Below are positions 44,471 through 55,729 of a DNA stretch of 64,000 nt, piece by piece. The notes under the pieces were generated by a model. It was not told the origin of the DNA. It searched no databases and worked only from the letters and a program-made list of their open reading frames with translations. How positions within the stretch are numbered: the first letter of the stretch is position 1; each line of letters opens with the position of its first letter. The DNA comes from RPQJ01 sp963762315 (GTDB lineage Bacteria; Pseudomonadota; Gammaproteobacteria; Steroidobacterales; Steroidobacteraceae). The DNA lies in assembly GCA_963762315.1 (NCBI GenBank), contig CAVXKO010000003.1, positions 496,001 to 560,000 on the forward strand. Direction: 5' to 3'. A program made the position numbers and the translations under genes.

Positions 44471-45670
44471 ATGCTGCCTGCCGCCGAACAACTTGCCGAA
44501 CTGCGCCGCGGAACCTCGGAAATCCTGCTCGAGGCGGACCTGCTGAAGAAGCTCGGCCGCGGCAAGCCGCTGGTCGTCAAGGCCGGCTTCGACCCGACGG
44601 CGCCCGACCTGCACCTCGGCCACACGGTCCTGATCAACAAGATGGCGCTCTTCCAGCGCCTCGGGCACGACGTGGTGTTCCTGATCGGCGATTTCACGGG
44701 ACTGATCGGCGATCCGACGGGGCGCAACGCGACCCGGCCGCCGCTCACGCCCGACGAGATCCAGGCCAACGCGCGCACGTACCAGGCGCAGATCTTCAAG
44801 ATCCTCGATCCGGCGCGCACCCGCACCGAGTTCAATTCCAAGTGGATGAACGCGATGGGTGCGGCGGGGCTGATCCAGCTCGCGTCCCGGCACACGGTGG
44901 CGCGCATGCTCGAGCGCGACGATTTTGCCAAGCGCTACAAGTCGGGGCAGGCCATCGCCGTGCACGAATTCCTGTACCCGCTGGTGCAGGGCTACGACTC
45001 CGTCGCGCTCAAGGCGGACGTCGAACTCGGCGGCACGGACCAGAAATTCAACCTGCTGGTCGGGCGCCAGCTGCAGGAGGCCTACGGCCAGGAGCCGCAG
45101 GTGGTGATGACGATGCCGCTGCTCGAGGGGCTCGACGGCGTCAACAAGATGTCGAAGTCGCTCGGCAACTACATCGGCATCACCGAGGCCCCGGACCAGA
45201 TGTTCGGCAAGCTCATGTCGATCTCGGACGAGCTGATGTGGCGATACTTCGACCTGCTGTCGTTCCGGTCGAACGCTGAGCTCGAGCAGCTGCGGCAGGA
45301 CGTGGCGGGCGGGCGCAATCCGCGCGACGTGAAGTTCGAGCTCGGCATGGAGATCGTCGAGCGCTTCCACGGCGCGGGCAGCGGCGCGCGGGCGCGCGAT
45401 GAATTCGTCGCCCGCTTCCAGCAGGGCGCCATGCCCGAGGACATCGCGGAGGTCACGCTCGCGGCGGGCCCCGGGGGGCTCGGCCTCGCGCACGTCCTGA
45501 AGGGCGCGGGGCTCGTGCCGAGCACCAGCGAGGCGTTCCGCCAGTTCAAGCAGGGCGCGGTGAAGGTCGACGGCGAGCGCGTCGAGGACGGCTCGCGCAC
45601 GTTCGCGGCCGGCGCCACCCACGTTTTCCAGGTCGGCAAGCGCCGGCTGGCGCGCGTCACGCTGACCTGA
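44471..45670 (+). CDS. tyrS: Tyrosyl-tRNA synthetase (TyrZ type)
   Basis: This class I synthetase has 399 residues. The HIGH motif appears as DLHLGHTVL near residue 46 and KMSKS is present near 226 (GVNKMSKSLGNYI). The Tyr-binding region HEFLYPLVQGYDSVALKADV is present. An S4 RNA-binding domain covers about residues 338-399 (AFRQFKQGAVKVDGERV). Length and motifs match the TyrZ form found in Pseudomonas rather than the longer E. coli TyrS form. The start ATG at 44471 is the family start. The rRNA operon promoters begin 68 bp after its stop. Confidence 0.95.
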   Translation: MLPAAEQLAELRRGTSEILLEADLLKKLGRGKPLVVKAGFDPTAPDLHLGHTVLINKMALFQRLGHDVVFLIGDFTGLIGDPTGRNATRPPLTPDEIQANARTYQAQIFKILDPARTRTEFNSKWMNAMGAAGLIQLASRHTVARMLERDDFAKRYKSGQAIAVHEFLYPLVQGYDSVALKADVELGGTDQKFNLLVGRQLQEAYGQEPQVVMTMPLLEGLDGVNKMSKSLGNYIGITEAPDQMFGKLMSISDELMWRYFDLLSFRSNAELEQLRQDVAGGRNPRDVKFELGMEIVERFHGAGSGARARDEFVARFQQGAMPEDIAEVTLAAGPGGLGLAHVLKGAGLVPSTSEAFRQFKQGAVKVDGERVEDGSRTFAAGATHVFQVGKRRLARVTLT

Positions 45671-45737
45671 ATGCTTGTTCTCCCGGGCCGCGAGCGTTGT
45701 CAAGTTTTGCTCGCGCGGCGGCGGAATCTTCCGGGTG

Positions 45738-45765
45738 TTGACGGCCCGCTTCGCCTCGCTATACT
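45738..45765 (+). promoter_or_regulatory. rRNA operon promoter P1
   Basis: The -35 TTGACG (45738-45743) and -10 TATACT (45760-45765) are separated by 16 bp, with a GC-rich stretch just after, as is usual for rRNA promoters. Confidence 0.75.
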
Positions 45766-45845
45766 GCGCGCCCTTCCGCAGTGACCGGGTGTTTCCCGGG
45801 CCACGGCCAGGCACCTCCGGCGAGCGAAAAAGTCTCTCGCCAGTG

Positions 45846-45873
45846 TTGACAGCCTCGCGGAATGCCGCATAAT
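45846..45873 (+). promoter_or_regulatory. rRNA operon promoter P2
   Basis: A consensus -35 TTGACA (45846-45851) and a -10 CATAAT (45868-45873) are separated by 16 bp, followed by GC-rich GCGCGG. It lies 108 bp after P1, a typical tandem arrangement. Confidence 0.75.
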
Positions 45874-45901
45874 GCGCGGCTCCCCCAGCTGGTTCTGGGG
45901 T

Positions 45902-45914
45902 CGCTCTTTAAAAA
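45902..45914 (+). promoter_or_regulatory. boxA antitermination site in the 16S leader
   Basis: The sequence cgctctttaaaaa matches the Nus-factor boxA found in rRNA leaders. It lies about 130 bp before 16S. Confidence 0.75.
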
Positions 45915-46044
45915 TCGAAACAGGTAATTTGTGTGGGGACTCGCGTCGATCGTTTGCGAACGCAAACTGACGGCGAGTACCAATTAGCCAGTTAATACTG
46001 AAAACTGATTGGGATTCTCTCCGAACGTAAAAGTCGCAAGACTT

Positions 46045-47582
<1,538 letters not shown>

Positions 47583-47684
47583 AAAAGACCGCAAAGCGCG
47601 AGCGAATGCTCGGTTGCGAGTCCCCACTCAAGTTACCTGTTTTGGTGCCCGTGAGGCTGGACTGATAGCCGGGCCGCGAACCCC

Positions 47685-47761
47685 GGGTCTGTAGCTCAGT
47701 TGGTCAGAGCGCACCCCTGATAAGGGTGAGGCCGGAAGTTCGAATCTTCCCAGACCCACCA
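47685..47761 (+). tRNA. tRNA-Ile (anticodon GAT)
   Basis: The 77-nt cloverleaf has the acceptor pair GGGTCTG and CAGACCC, a D arm with AGCTCAG, a T loop TTCGAAT and an encoded CCA. The anticodon GAT is at 47719-47721. It lies in the 16S-23S spacer, as usual. Confidence 0.97.
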
Positions 47762-47783
47762 CTTCTCAGGTGGTTCTGGTCGA

Positions 47784-47859
47784 GGGGCCATAGCTCAGCT
47801 GGGAGAGCGCGTGCTTTGCAAGCATGAGGTCGCCGGTTCGATCCCGGCTGGCTCCACCA
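47784..47859 (+). tRNA. tRNA-Ala (anticodon TGC)
   Basis: The 76-nt cloverleaf has the acceptor pair GGGGCCA and TGGCTCC, a D arm AGCTCAG, a T loop TTCGATC and an encoded CCA. The anticodon TGC is at 47817-47819. It follows tRNA-Ile by 22 bp. Confidence 0.97.
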
Positions 47860-47963
47860 ACCTGCCTCACACCGTCGCCGGCCTGCGTGACACCACGCAT
47901 GCACCGCATCGTCCCGACACGATGCATGCGTGGTCTCACGCATCGCAGTCCGCTGCGAGCGAC

Positions 47964-47975
47964 GCTCTTTAACAA
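47964..47975 (+). promoter_or_regulatory. boxA in the 16S-23S spacer
   Basis: The sequence gctctttaacaa is a near-exact boxA, placed between tRNA-Ala and 23S. It keeps the antitermination complex active through 23S. Confidence 0.75.
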
Positions 47976-48112
47976 TACGAATTTGGGTAATGACGCCGAG
48001 GATCAAGTTGTTTCAACTTGTGATTCGAAAGCGTGTCGCATTCGCGAGAGAGATACCAGCTGATTTTTTTGAGTTATTCGACCACGTGATCCCAGAACGA
48101 TTGGGGTTATAT

Positions 48113-51013
<2,901 letters not shown>

Positions 51014-51176
51014 ATAACACCCAATCGGTCTGGAACGTGCTTCCGGCCTTTGGCGTGGTTGATGACTCATCAGCGAGTATCGCTCTAAGTTTGCGACACG
51101 CTCGCGTCGTTACCCCAAATTCGAATTCATCGCCCTGCGTCGCAGTCACGACCGTGACGCAGTGCGTGAGCCAGTT

Positions 51177-51295
51177 TGCCTGGCGGCCATAGCGAGCGGG
51201 AACCACCCGATCCCTTCCCGAACTCGGAAGTGAAAACGCTCAGCGCCGATGGTAGTGTGGTCATCGACCATGCAAGAGTAGGTCACTGCCAGGCT
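51177..51295 (+). rRNA. rrf: 5S ribosomal RNA
   Basis: It starts TGCCTGGCGGCCATAGCG and ends CACTGCCAGGCT, with the internal CCGAACTCGGAAGTGAAA typical of bacterial 5S. The length is about 119 nt. Confidence 0.95.
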
Positions 51296-51303
51296 CTTAA
51301 ATC

Positions 51304-51338
51304 AAAACCCCCGCGGGAGCGATCCGGCGGGGGTTTTT
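51304..51338 (+). terminator. Intrinsic terminator of the rRNA operon
   Basis: An 11-bp stem (AAAACCCCCGC at 51304-51314 with GCGGGGGTTTT at 51327-51337) ends in a T-run. It lies 9 bp after 5S and matches a strong Rho-independent terminator. Confidence 0.9.
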
Positions 51339-51432
51339 CTTTTCCGGCCACCGCCCCTGCGCCCTGCGCGTGCAACCGCCGCCCGATGCAGGCAAACTCG
51401 GGCCCGTTCACTTTGGGTCGAAGGGGGCGCGG

Positions 51433-53115
51433 GTGGACGCAACAACGAATACGACCGGGCTGCGCGCCGAAGCGCTGCTGCAGATCCTCGGGGTGACGCG
51501 CAAGCTCGCCGCGCCGTTCGACCTCGCCACCGTGCTGGCGGAGATCGGCGAGGCGGCGCGCAGCGTGCTGCACGCCGAGCGCGCGACCATCTGGCTGTAC
51601 GAGCCGGAGGGACAGCGCCTCGTGCTGACCGGCACGACGGGCGTTCCGCCGCAGCAGGCGACTCTCGAGCAGGGCATCCTCGGCGCGACCGCCCGGTTGC
51701 GCGAGGTCATCAACGTGCCGGACTGCCGCGTCGACGCGCGCTTCGACCCGGCCGTCGACCTCGACCAGGACAACGACGTGCGCTGCATGCTTTCCGTCCC
51801 GTTCGTCGAGCAGAACACCCTCGTCGGCGTGCTGCAGGTCGTCGATCGTGTCGACGGGCCGTTCACGGCCGAGGACGAGCGCATTGCCGAGACGCTCGCC
51901 ACGCAGTGCGTGGTCTTCATCCAGCGCGAGCGCATGACTCGCTCACTGATGCACGCCGACAAGCTCGATCGCGAGATCAAGCTGGCGCGCGAGATCCAGA
52001 TGAGCACGCTGCCCGCCACCATGCCGCGCGTGCCGGGCTACGACATGGCCGGCCAGTTCTGCCCGGCCGACGCCACGGGCGGCGACACCTTCGATCTCGT
52101 CGCGCTCGACGACCACCGGCTGTTCGTGCTGCTCGGCGATGCGTCCGGCCACGGTATCGGGCCGGCGCTCAGTTCGACGCAGCTCACGGCCATGCTGCGC
52201 GTCTCGTTGCGGCTCGGCGCCGAGCTGAGCGCCATCTTCACGCAGGTCAACAACCAGCTCGTCGAGGACCTGCCCGAGGAGCACTTCGTCACGGCGTTCC
52301 TCGGCGTGCTCGATACCGACGGGCACGAGGTCCGGTACCACGCTGCCGGGCAGGGCCCGCTGCTGCATTTCCACGGCGCAACCGGCGAGTGCGAGTGGCT
52401 CGACCCCACCACGTTCCCGATGGGATTCATGAAGTATCCGGCGGTGGAGCCGCCGCGTGCCCTGACGCTCGCGCCCGGCGACATTCTCGGGCTGATTTCC
52501 GACGGCGTGTTCGAGGCGCAGGACTCGGCGGGCAAGATGTTCGGGCCGGCGGGCGTTGCCGAGGTGGTTCGCCTGTACCGGCACCTCGGCATGACCGAAC
52601 TGCTCGCTCGCATCCTCGATGCGGTGCGCGATTTCGCGGGCACGGAGCCGCAGGCGGACGACATCACGATCGTGCTCATCGGGCGGCAGGGCGAGGGCGT
52701 GGCGGACACGCCCGTGCGCCGCTACTTCAGGCGCAGCTACGATTCGCTCGAGGGCATCTTCCTGTTCGTCGAGGATTTCCTCGCCGGCCGCTCCATCGAC
52801 GCGGCGCTGCGCGAACCCGTGAGCTTCATCGTCGAGGAACTCTTCACCAACATGGTGAAATACAACCCGGAGGCCACGCGCGACATCGCGCTCAGCATGG
52901 GGCAGAACAACGCGACGCTCACGGTGCGGCTGACCGACTTCGACGTCGCGCCGTTCGACGTCACGCGCGCGCCGCAGGTCGACGTGACGAAGCCGCTCGA
53001 GGAGCGCGCGATCGGCGGCCTCGGCCTGCACCTGGTCCGCCAGATGGCCGACACGATCCGCTACGAGTACGCGGATGGGCGAAGCACCATCACGTTCACG
53101 AAGACCCTGGGGTAG
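51433..53115 (+). CDS. GAF / PP2C phosphatase / HATPase regulator (RsbU-RsbW fusion type)
   Basis: This encodes 560 residues with three domains. A GAF sensor covers about residues 15-170 (TVLAEIGEAARSVLHAERAT). A SpoIIE-type PP2C phosphatase covers about 185-400 (LAREIQMSTLPATMPRVPGY, metal Asp in GGDTFDLVAL and VLLGDASGHGIG). A C-terminal GHKL/HATPase covers about 435-560 (VSFIVEELFTNMVKYNP, GGLGLHLVRQMAD). The fusion suggests a partner-switch hub that both dephosphorylates and phosphorylates or sequesters the STAS protein encoded 8 bp downstream. The start is the GTG at 51433; longer starts reach into the rRNA terminator. Confidence 0.88.
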   Translation: MDATTNTTGLRAEALLQILGVTRKLAAPFDLATVLAEIGEAARSVLHAERATIWLYEPEGQRLVLTGTTGVPPQQATLEQGILGATARLREVINVPDCRVDARFDPAVDLDQDNDVRCMLSVPFVEQNTLVGVLQVVDRVDGPFTAEDERIAETLATQCVVFIQRERMTRSLMHADKLDREIKLAREIQMSTLPATMPRVPGYDMAGQFCPADATGGDTFDLVALDDHRLFVLLGDASGHGIGPALSSTQLTAMLRVSLRLGAELSAIFTQVNNQLVEDLPEEHFVTAFLGVLDTDGHEVRYHAAGQGPLLHFHGATGECEWLDPTTFPMGFMKYPAVEPPRALTLAPGDILGLISDGVFEAQDSAGKMFGPAGVAEVVRLYRHLGMTELLARILDAVRDFAGTEPQADDITIVLIGRQGEGVADTPVRRYFRRSYDSLEGIFLFVEDFLAGRSIDAALREPVSFIVEELFTNMVKYNPEATRDIALSMGQNNATLTVRLTDFDVAPFDVTRAPQVDVTKPLEERAIGGLGLHLVRQMADTIRYEYADGRSTITFTKTLG

Positions 53116-53123
53116 CTGCCGAG

Positions 53124-53420
53124 ATGTTCGAGATACGCCTGACCGATTCTGGTGACGTCGTGATGGCCGGCCGGCTCGACGCGGCGCAGTGCGACAAGGC
53201 GCTCAAGTTCCTCGACGGCGTCGCCGAGCCGCGCGTCGTCGACCTGGGCGGCCTCGAATACATCTCGAGCGCCGGGCTCGGGGTGCTCCTGAAGACCCAG
53301 AAGCGCGTGATGGCGTCCGGGAAGGGGCTGAGGCTCGTGAACGTGAACCGCCACATCCAGGACATCTTCCGCTACGCGGGTTTCGACCGGATTTTCGAGG
53401 TGGTGAAGGCGGCCGAGTAG
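53124..53420 (+). CDS. STAS-domain anti-sigma factor antagonist
   Basis: This is a 98-residue single-domain protein. The SpoIIAA-type core is VVDLGGLEYISSAGLGVLLK with the phosphorylatable Ser pair near residues 47-48, and the C-terminal half reads KGLRLVNVNRHIQDIFRYAG. It probably is the substrate of the upstream phosphatase/kinase fusion. The pair is the classic partner-switch layout, normally used to free a sigma factor or set an output by phosphorylation. An ECF sigma gene follows after 69 bp. Confidence 0.9.
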   Translation: MFEIRLTDSGDVVMAGRLDAAQCDKALKFLDGVAEPRVVDLGGLEYISSAGLGVLLKTQKRVMASGKGLRLVNVNRHIQDIFRYAGFDRIFEVVKAAE

Positions 53421-53460
53421 GCCGGCGCCGGCCGGGAGGGCCGAGCGCGTCGAGGGAGCG

Positions 53461-53489
53461 ACCAACTTTCGGGGGCTCGTGCGGTATTT
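53461..53489 (+). promoter_or_regulatory. Motif shared with the repeat-protein gene; possible ECF-type promoter
   Basis: The sequence accaactttcgg (53461-53472) followed by cggtattt (53482-53489) is matched upstream of the gene at 54873 by accaaccttttcgg and cggtaattca, with nearly equal spacing (21 against 22 bp between box starts). This suggests a sigma autoregulation site. One objection is that the second box directly touches the ATG at 53490, which would make a normal 5' leader impossible. Confidence 0.4.
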
Positions 53490-54029
53490 ATGCTTGAAGA
53501 CGGCGACGGGATACTGGTCCAGAGGTGCCGGGAGGGCGACAGGCGCGCCTTCGAGGCCCTGGTCGTCCGGTACGAGAAACCGGTCTTCAACGCGGCCCTG
53601 CGCATGCTCAGGAACCCGGACGACGCCCGCGACGTTTCGCAGACCGTCTTCCTCAAGGTGTACGAGCATCTCGCGGACTACGACCCGACCTACAGGTTCT
53701 ACAGCTGGATCTACCGGATTGCCGTCAATGAGTCGATCAACGCCCTCAGCCGACGCCGACGCCACGAGCCGATCGTGGGCGACGAAGTCGACGTGGCGAT
53801 CGGCCCGGAGGGCAACGTCCACGGCCAGCAGGTGGGGCGCGGGATCGAGAGGGCGCTCATGACGCTCAAGCCCGACTTCCGTTCGGTGATCGTGCTGCGG
53901 CACTTCCTCGAATGCAGTTACCAGGACATGGCCGAAATCCTGTCCTTGCCCGAAAAAACCGTGAAATCCAGGCTCTTTGCCGCGCGCCAGCTGCTGGCCG
54001 AGGCGCTGCGCAGGGACGGAGTCGCCTGA
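53490..54029 (+). CDS. ECF-type RNA polymerase sigma factor
   Basis: This 179-residue group IV sigma factor has region 2 at about residues 10-80 (LVQRCREGDRRAFEALVVRY, ARDVSQTVFLKVYEHLADY, RFYSWIYRIAVNESINALSR) and region 4 at about 115-172 (RALMTLKPDFRSVIVLRHF, AEILSLPEKTVKSRLFAAR). There are no regions 1 or 3. A membrane anti-sigma-like gene follows after one base, so the pair is surely co-translated. The sequence resembles RpoE-like ECF factors but I do not assign it to a named one. Confidence 0.92.
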   Translation: MLEDGDGILVQRCREGDRRAFEALVVRYEKPVFNAALRMLRNPDDARDVSQTVFLKVYEHLADYDPTYRFYSWIYRIAVNESINALSRRRRHEPIVGDEVDVAIGPEGNVHGQQVGRGIERALMTLKPDFRSVIVLRHFLECSYQDMAEILSLPEKTVKSRLFAARQLLAEALRRDGVA

Positions 54030-54030
54030 C

Positions 54031-54768
54031 ATGCTCGACGAAAAGTCATTCGAACTGCTGAACGCCGAGATCGACGGCGAGTTGTCGGCCACCGATCGCG
54101 CGGAACTCAGCCGCCGCCTCCTCGGTAGCCCGGAACTGCGCGCGGTGCGCGACGAGCTTCGGCTTGCCTGTGCCGAACTCGAACGATGCCCGCAGGTCGA
54201 GCCGCCGGCCGGCCTGCGCGAAAAGATCCTGGCGGCTTTCCCGCAGGCGGCGCAGGGCGGTCCGACGGAGGCCCGGTCGCGGCTTGGGTTCGCGCTGTCG
54301 CCCCGCACGCTGCGCTTTGCGGCGGCCATCGTCGGCGGCGTGCTAGTCAGTGCGATCGCATTCCAGGCAAGCCGCAGCGTCGACGGCGTCGGCGCCGGAG
54401 ACGTCACCGGAACGATGGCGAGTTCGGCGCCGGTTGCGGCGGGCGCGGGCACTTTGCGCGTCGACGCAACCCGGGTGCGCGGCATGGTTACACTCACGCC
54501 GTCGACCGGCGAGCTGCGCGTCCGCTTCGATCTCGATCCCAGCCAGCCGCAAAGCGCGGTGCCGCCGGAGGCGATCGACGTGGTGGTGATTCGCGGCAGT
54601 GAAAAAGTTCAGCTGAAGAAGATTGCGGCAGCGCAGCAGGCCGGTGGCACGGCCTACGAGGCTACGCTGGCCGGTCGGGTGGCGGCAGGCGAGGTCGTGA
54701 ACGTGCGCGTCCTGGCGTCCGAAGTCCCGGTGTACGAAGGGCGCTGGCAGGCTTCGTCGGCCGACTGA
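54031..54768 (+). CDS. Membrane anti-sigma factor-like protein
   Basis: This encodes 245 residues. The cytoplasmic N-terminus (SFELLNAEIDGELSATDRAE, LAELERCP pattern) resembles an anti-sigma domain of the RsiW/RseA kind, without the HxxxCxxC zinc motif. One membrane helix lies near residues 95-112 (FAAAIVGGVLVSAIAFQ). A periplasmic beta-rich part follows (GTLRVDATRVRGMVTLTPST, then PPEAIDVVVIRGSEKVQLKK). It would hold the ECF factor until cleaved or changed. A PrsW-type protease is encoded 4 kb downstream on the same strand. The family call rests on position and topology. Confidence 0.75.
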   Translation: MLDEKSFELLNAEIDGELSATDRAELSRRLLGSPELRAVRDELRLACAELERCPQVEPPAGLREKILAAFPQAAQGGPTEARSRLGFALSPRTLRFAAAIVGGVLVSAIAFQASRSVDGVGAGDVTGTMASSAPVAAGAGTLRVDATRVRGMVTLTPSTGELRVRFDLDPSQPQSAVPPEAIDVVVIRGSEKVQLKKIAAAQQAGGTAYEATLAGRVAAGEVVNVRVLASEVPVYEGRWQASSAD

Positions 54769-54788
54769 GAAACTTTTTTTGGGGTGGC

Positions 54789-54820
54789 ACCAACCTTTTC
54801 GGACGGTGTCCGGTAATTCA
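54789..54820 (+). promoter_or_regulatory. Possible ECF-type promoter of the tetrapeptide-repeat gene
   Basis: The boxes accaaccttttcgg (54789-54802) and cggtaattca (54811-54820) resemble the pair upstream of the ECF gene. They lie 53 bp before the ATG at 54873, a sound distance for a promoter and leader. Confidence 0.4.
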
Positions 54821-54872
54821 TACGTAGACCAACCGCAACCCGGCGAGCCGGGGCTTACAGGGGAAGATAAAG

Positions 54873-55646
54873 ATGGCTAGTCAGATCTCGTCCGGTAGCA
54901 AGAAGAACTGGATTCTCGGCGGCGGCATCGCGGCCGCCATCGCCCTTGTCGGGCTCGTGGCGCTCGACTATCCCCCCGCGCAGGATGACGCGGCGGGCAC
55001 CATCGTGCCGGCCAAGCGCTTCCGCGCAGATGAGGCGGGCGGTTCCGCCAGTACGGGCACTGCTGCAGCCGCTCAGTCGTCGGCCGATGGCAACGCCGCC
55101 GCAGCCAATGCCGGGGTCGCGAACGCTGCGTTCAACGCGGGCCAGAACGCGGGACAGCTCGCCGGGCAGAATGCCGGTCAGCTCGCTGGTCAGAACGCCG
55201 GCCAGAACGCTGGCTTGAACAAGGGCCAGAACGCCGGTCAGCTCGCCGGGCAGAATGCCGGTCAGCTCGCCGGGCAGAATGCCGGCCAGAACGCTGGCTT
55301 GAACAAGGGCCAGAACGCCGGTCAGCTCGCCGGGCAGAATGCCGGTCAGCTCGCCGGGCAGAATGCCGGCCAGAACGCTGGCTTGAACAAGGGCCAGAAT
55401 GCCGGTCAGCTCGCCGGGCAGAATGCCGGTCAGCTCGCCGGGCAGAATGCCGGCCAGAACGCTGGCTTGAACAAGGGCCAGAACGCCGGTCAGCTCGCCG
55501 GACAGAATGCCGGTCAGCTCGCCGGTCAGCTCGCCGGGCAGAATGCCGGCCAGAACGCTGGCTTGAACAAGGGCCAGAACGCCGGTCAGCTCGCCGGCCA
55601 GAACGCCGGCCAGAACGCCGCAGTCAATTCCGGCACGACGCGTTGA
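54873..55646 (+). CDS. Membrane-anchored tetrapeptide-repeat protein (Gly at every fourth residue)
   Basis: This encodes 257 residues. A short cytoplasmic start is followed by one membrane helix near 11-30 (NWILGGGIAAAIALVGLVAL) and a periplasmic linker rich in Ala and Ser. From about residue 89 to 250 the chain is nearly pure tetrapeptides GQNA, GQLA and GLNK, in a 28-residue unit repeated four times exactly and once with an extra GQLA, then a partial unit. It ends NAAVNSGTTR. The ATG at 54873 has a GGGGAAGA site. No enzyme motif is present. It may be a structural or spanning envelope element. I know of no named family. Confidence 0.8.
   Translation: MASQISSGSKKNWILGGGIAAAIALVGLVALDYPPAQDDAAGTIVPAKRFRADEAGGSASTGTAAAAQSSADGNAAAANAGVANAAFNAGQNAGQLAGQNAGQLAGQNAGQNAGLNKGQNAGQLAGQNAGQLAGQNAGQNAGLNKGQNAGQLAGQNAGQLAGQNAGQNAGLNKGQNAGQLAGQNAGQLAGQNAGQNAGLNKGQNAGQLAGQNAGQLAGQLAGQNAGQNAGLNKGQNAGQLAGQNAGQNAAVNSGTTR
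55139..55622 (+). repeat. 84-bp tandem repeat array made of 12-bp units
   Basis: The landmark cttgaacaagg recurs at about 55214, 55298, 55382, 55466 and 55562, spaced 84, 84, 84 and 96 bp. Each 84-bp unit is itself seven 12-bp codon blocks (GGCCAGAACGCC-like, GGTCAGCTCGCC-like). All repeats are in frame. The 96-bp step contains one extra 12-bp block, suggesting growth by slippage or unequal crossover. Confidence 0.95.
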
Positions 55647-55729
55647 CGACAACTTTCCGATAAGCGGTTCAGGGTGATTCCTGCCAGGGACGGTGGGTTC
55701 ACCCGGATCGCCGGGTCGGCAACGTATCG

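Noticed and set aside
55139..55622. Possible CRISPR array or intergenic satellite
   Set aside because: Repeats are contiguous with no unique spacers and are wholly in frame inside a gene.
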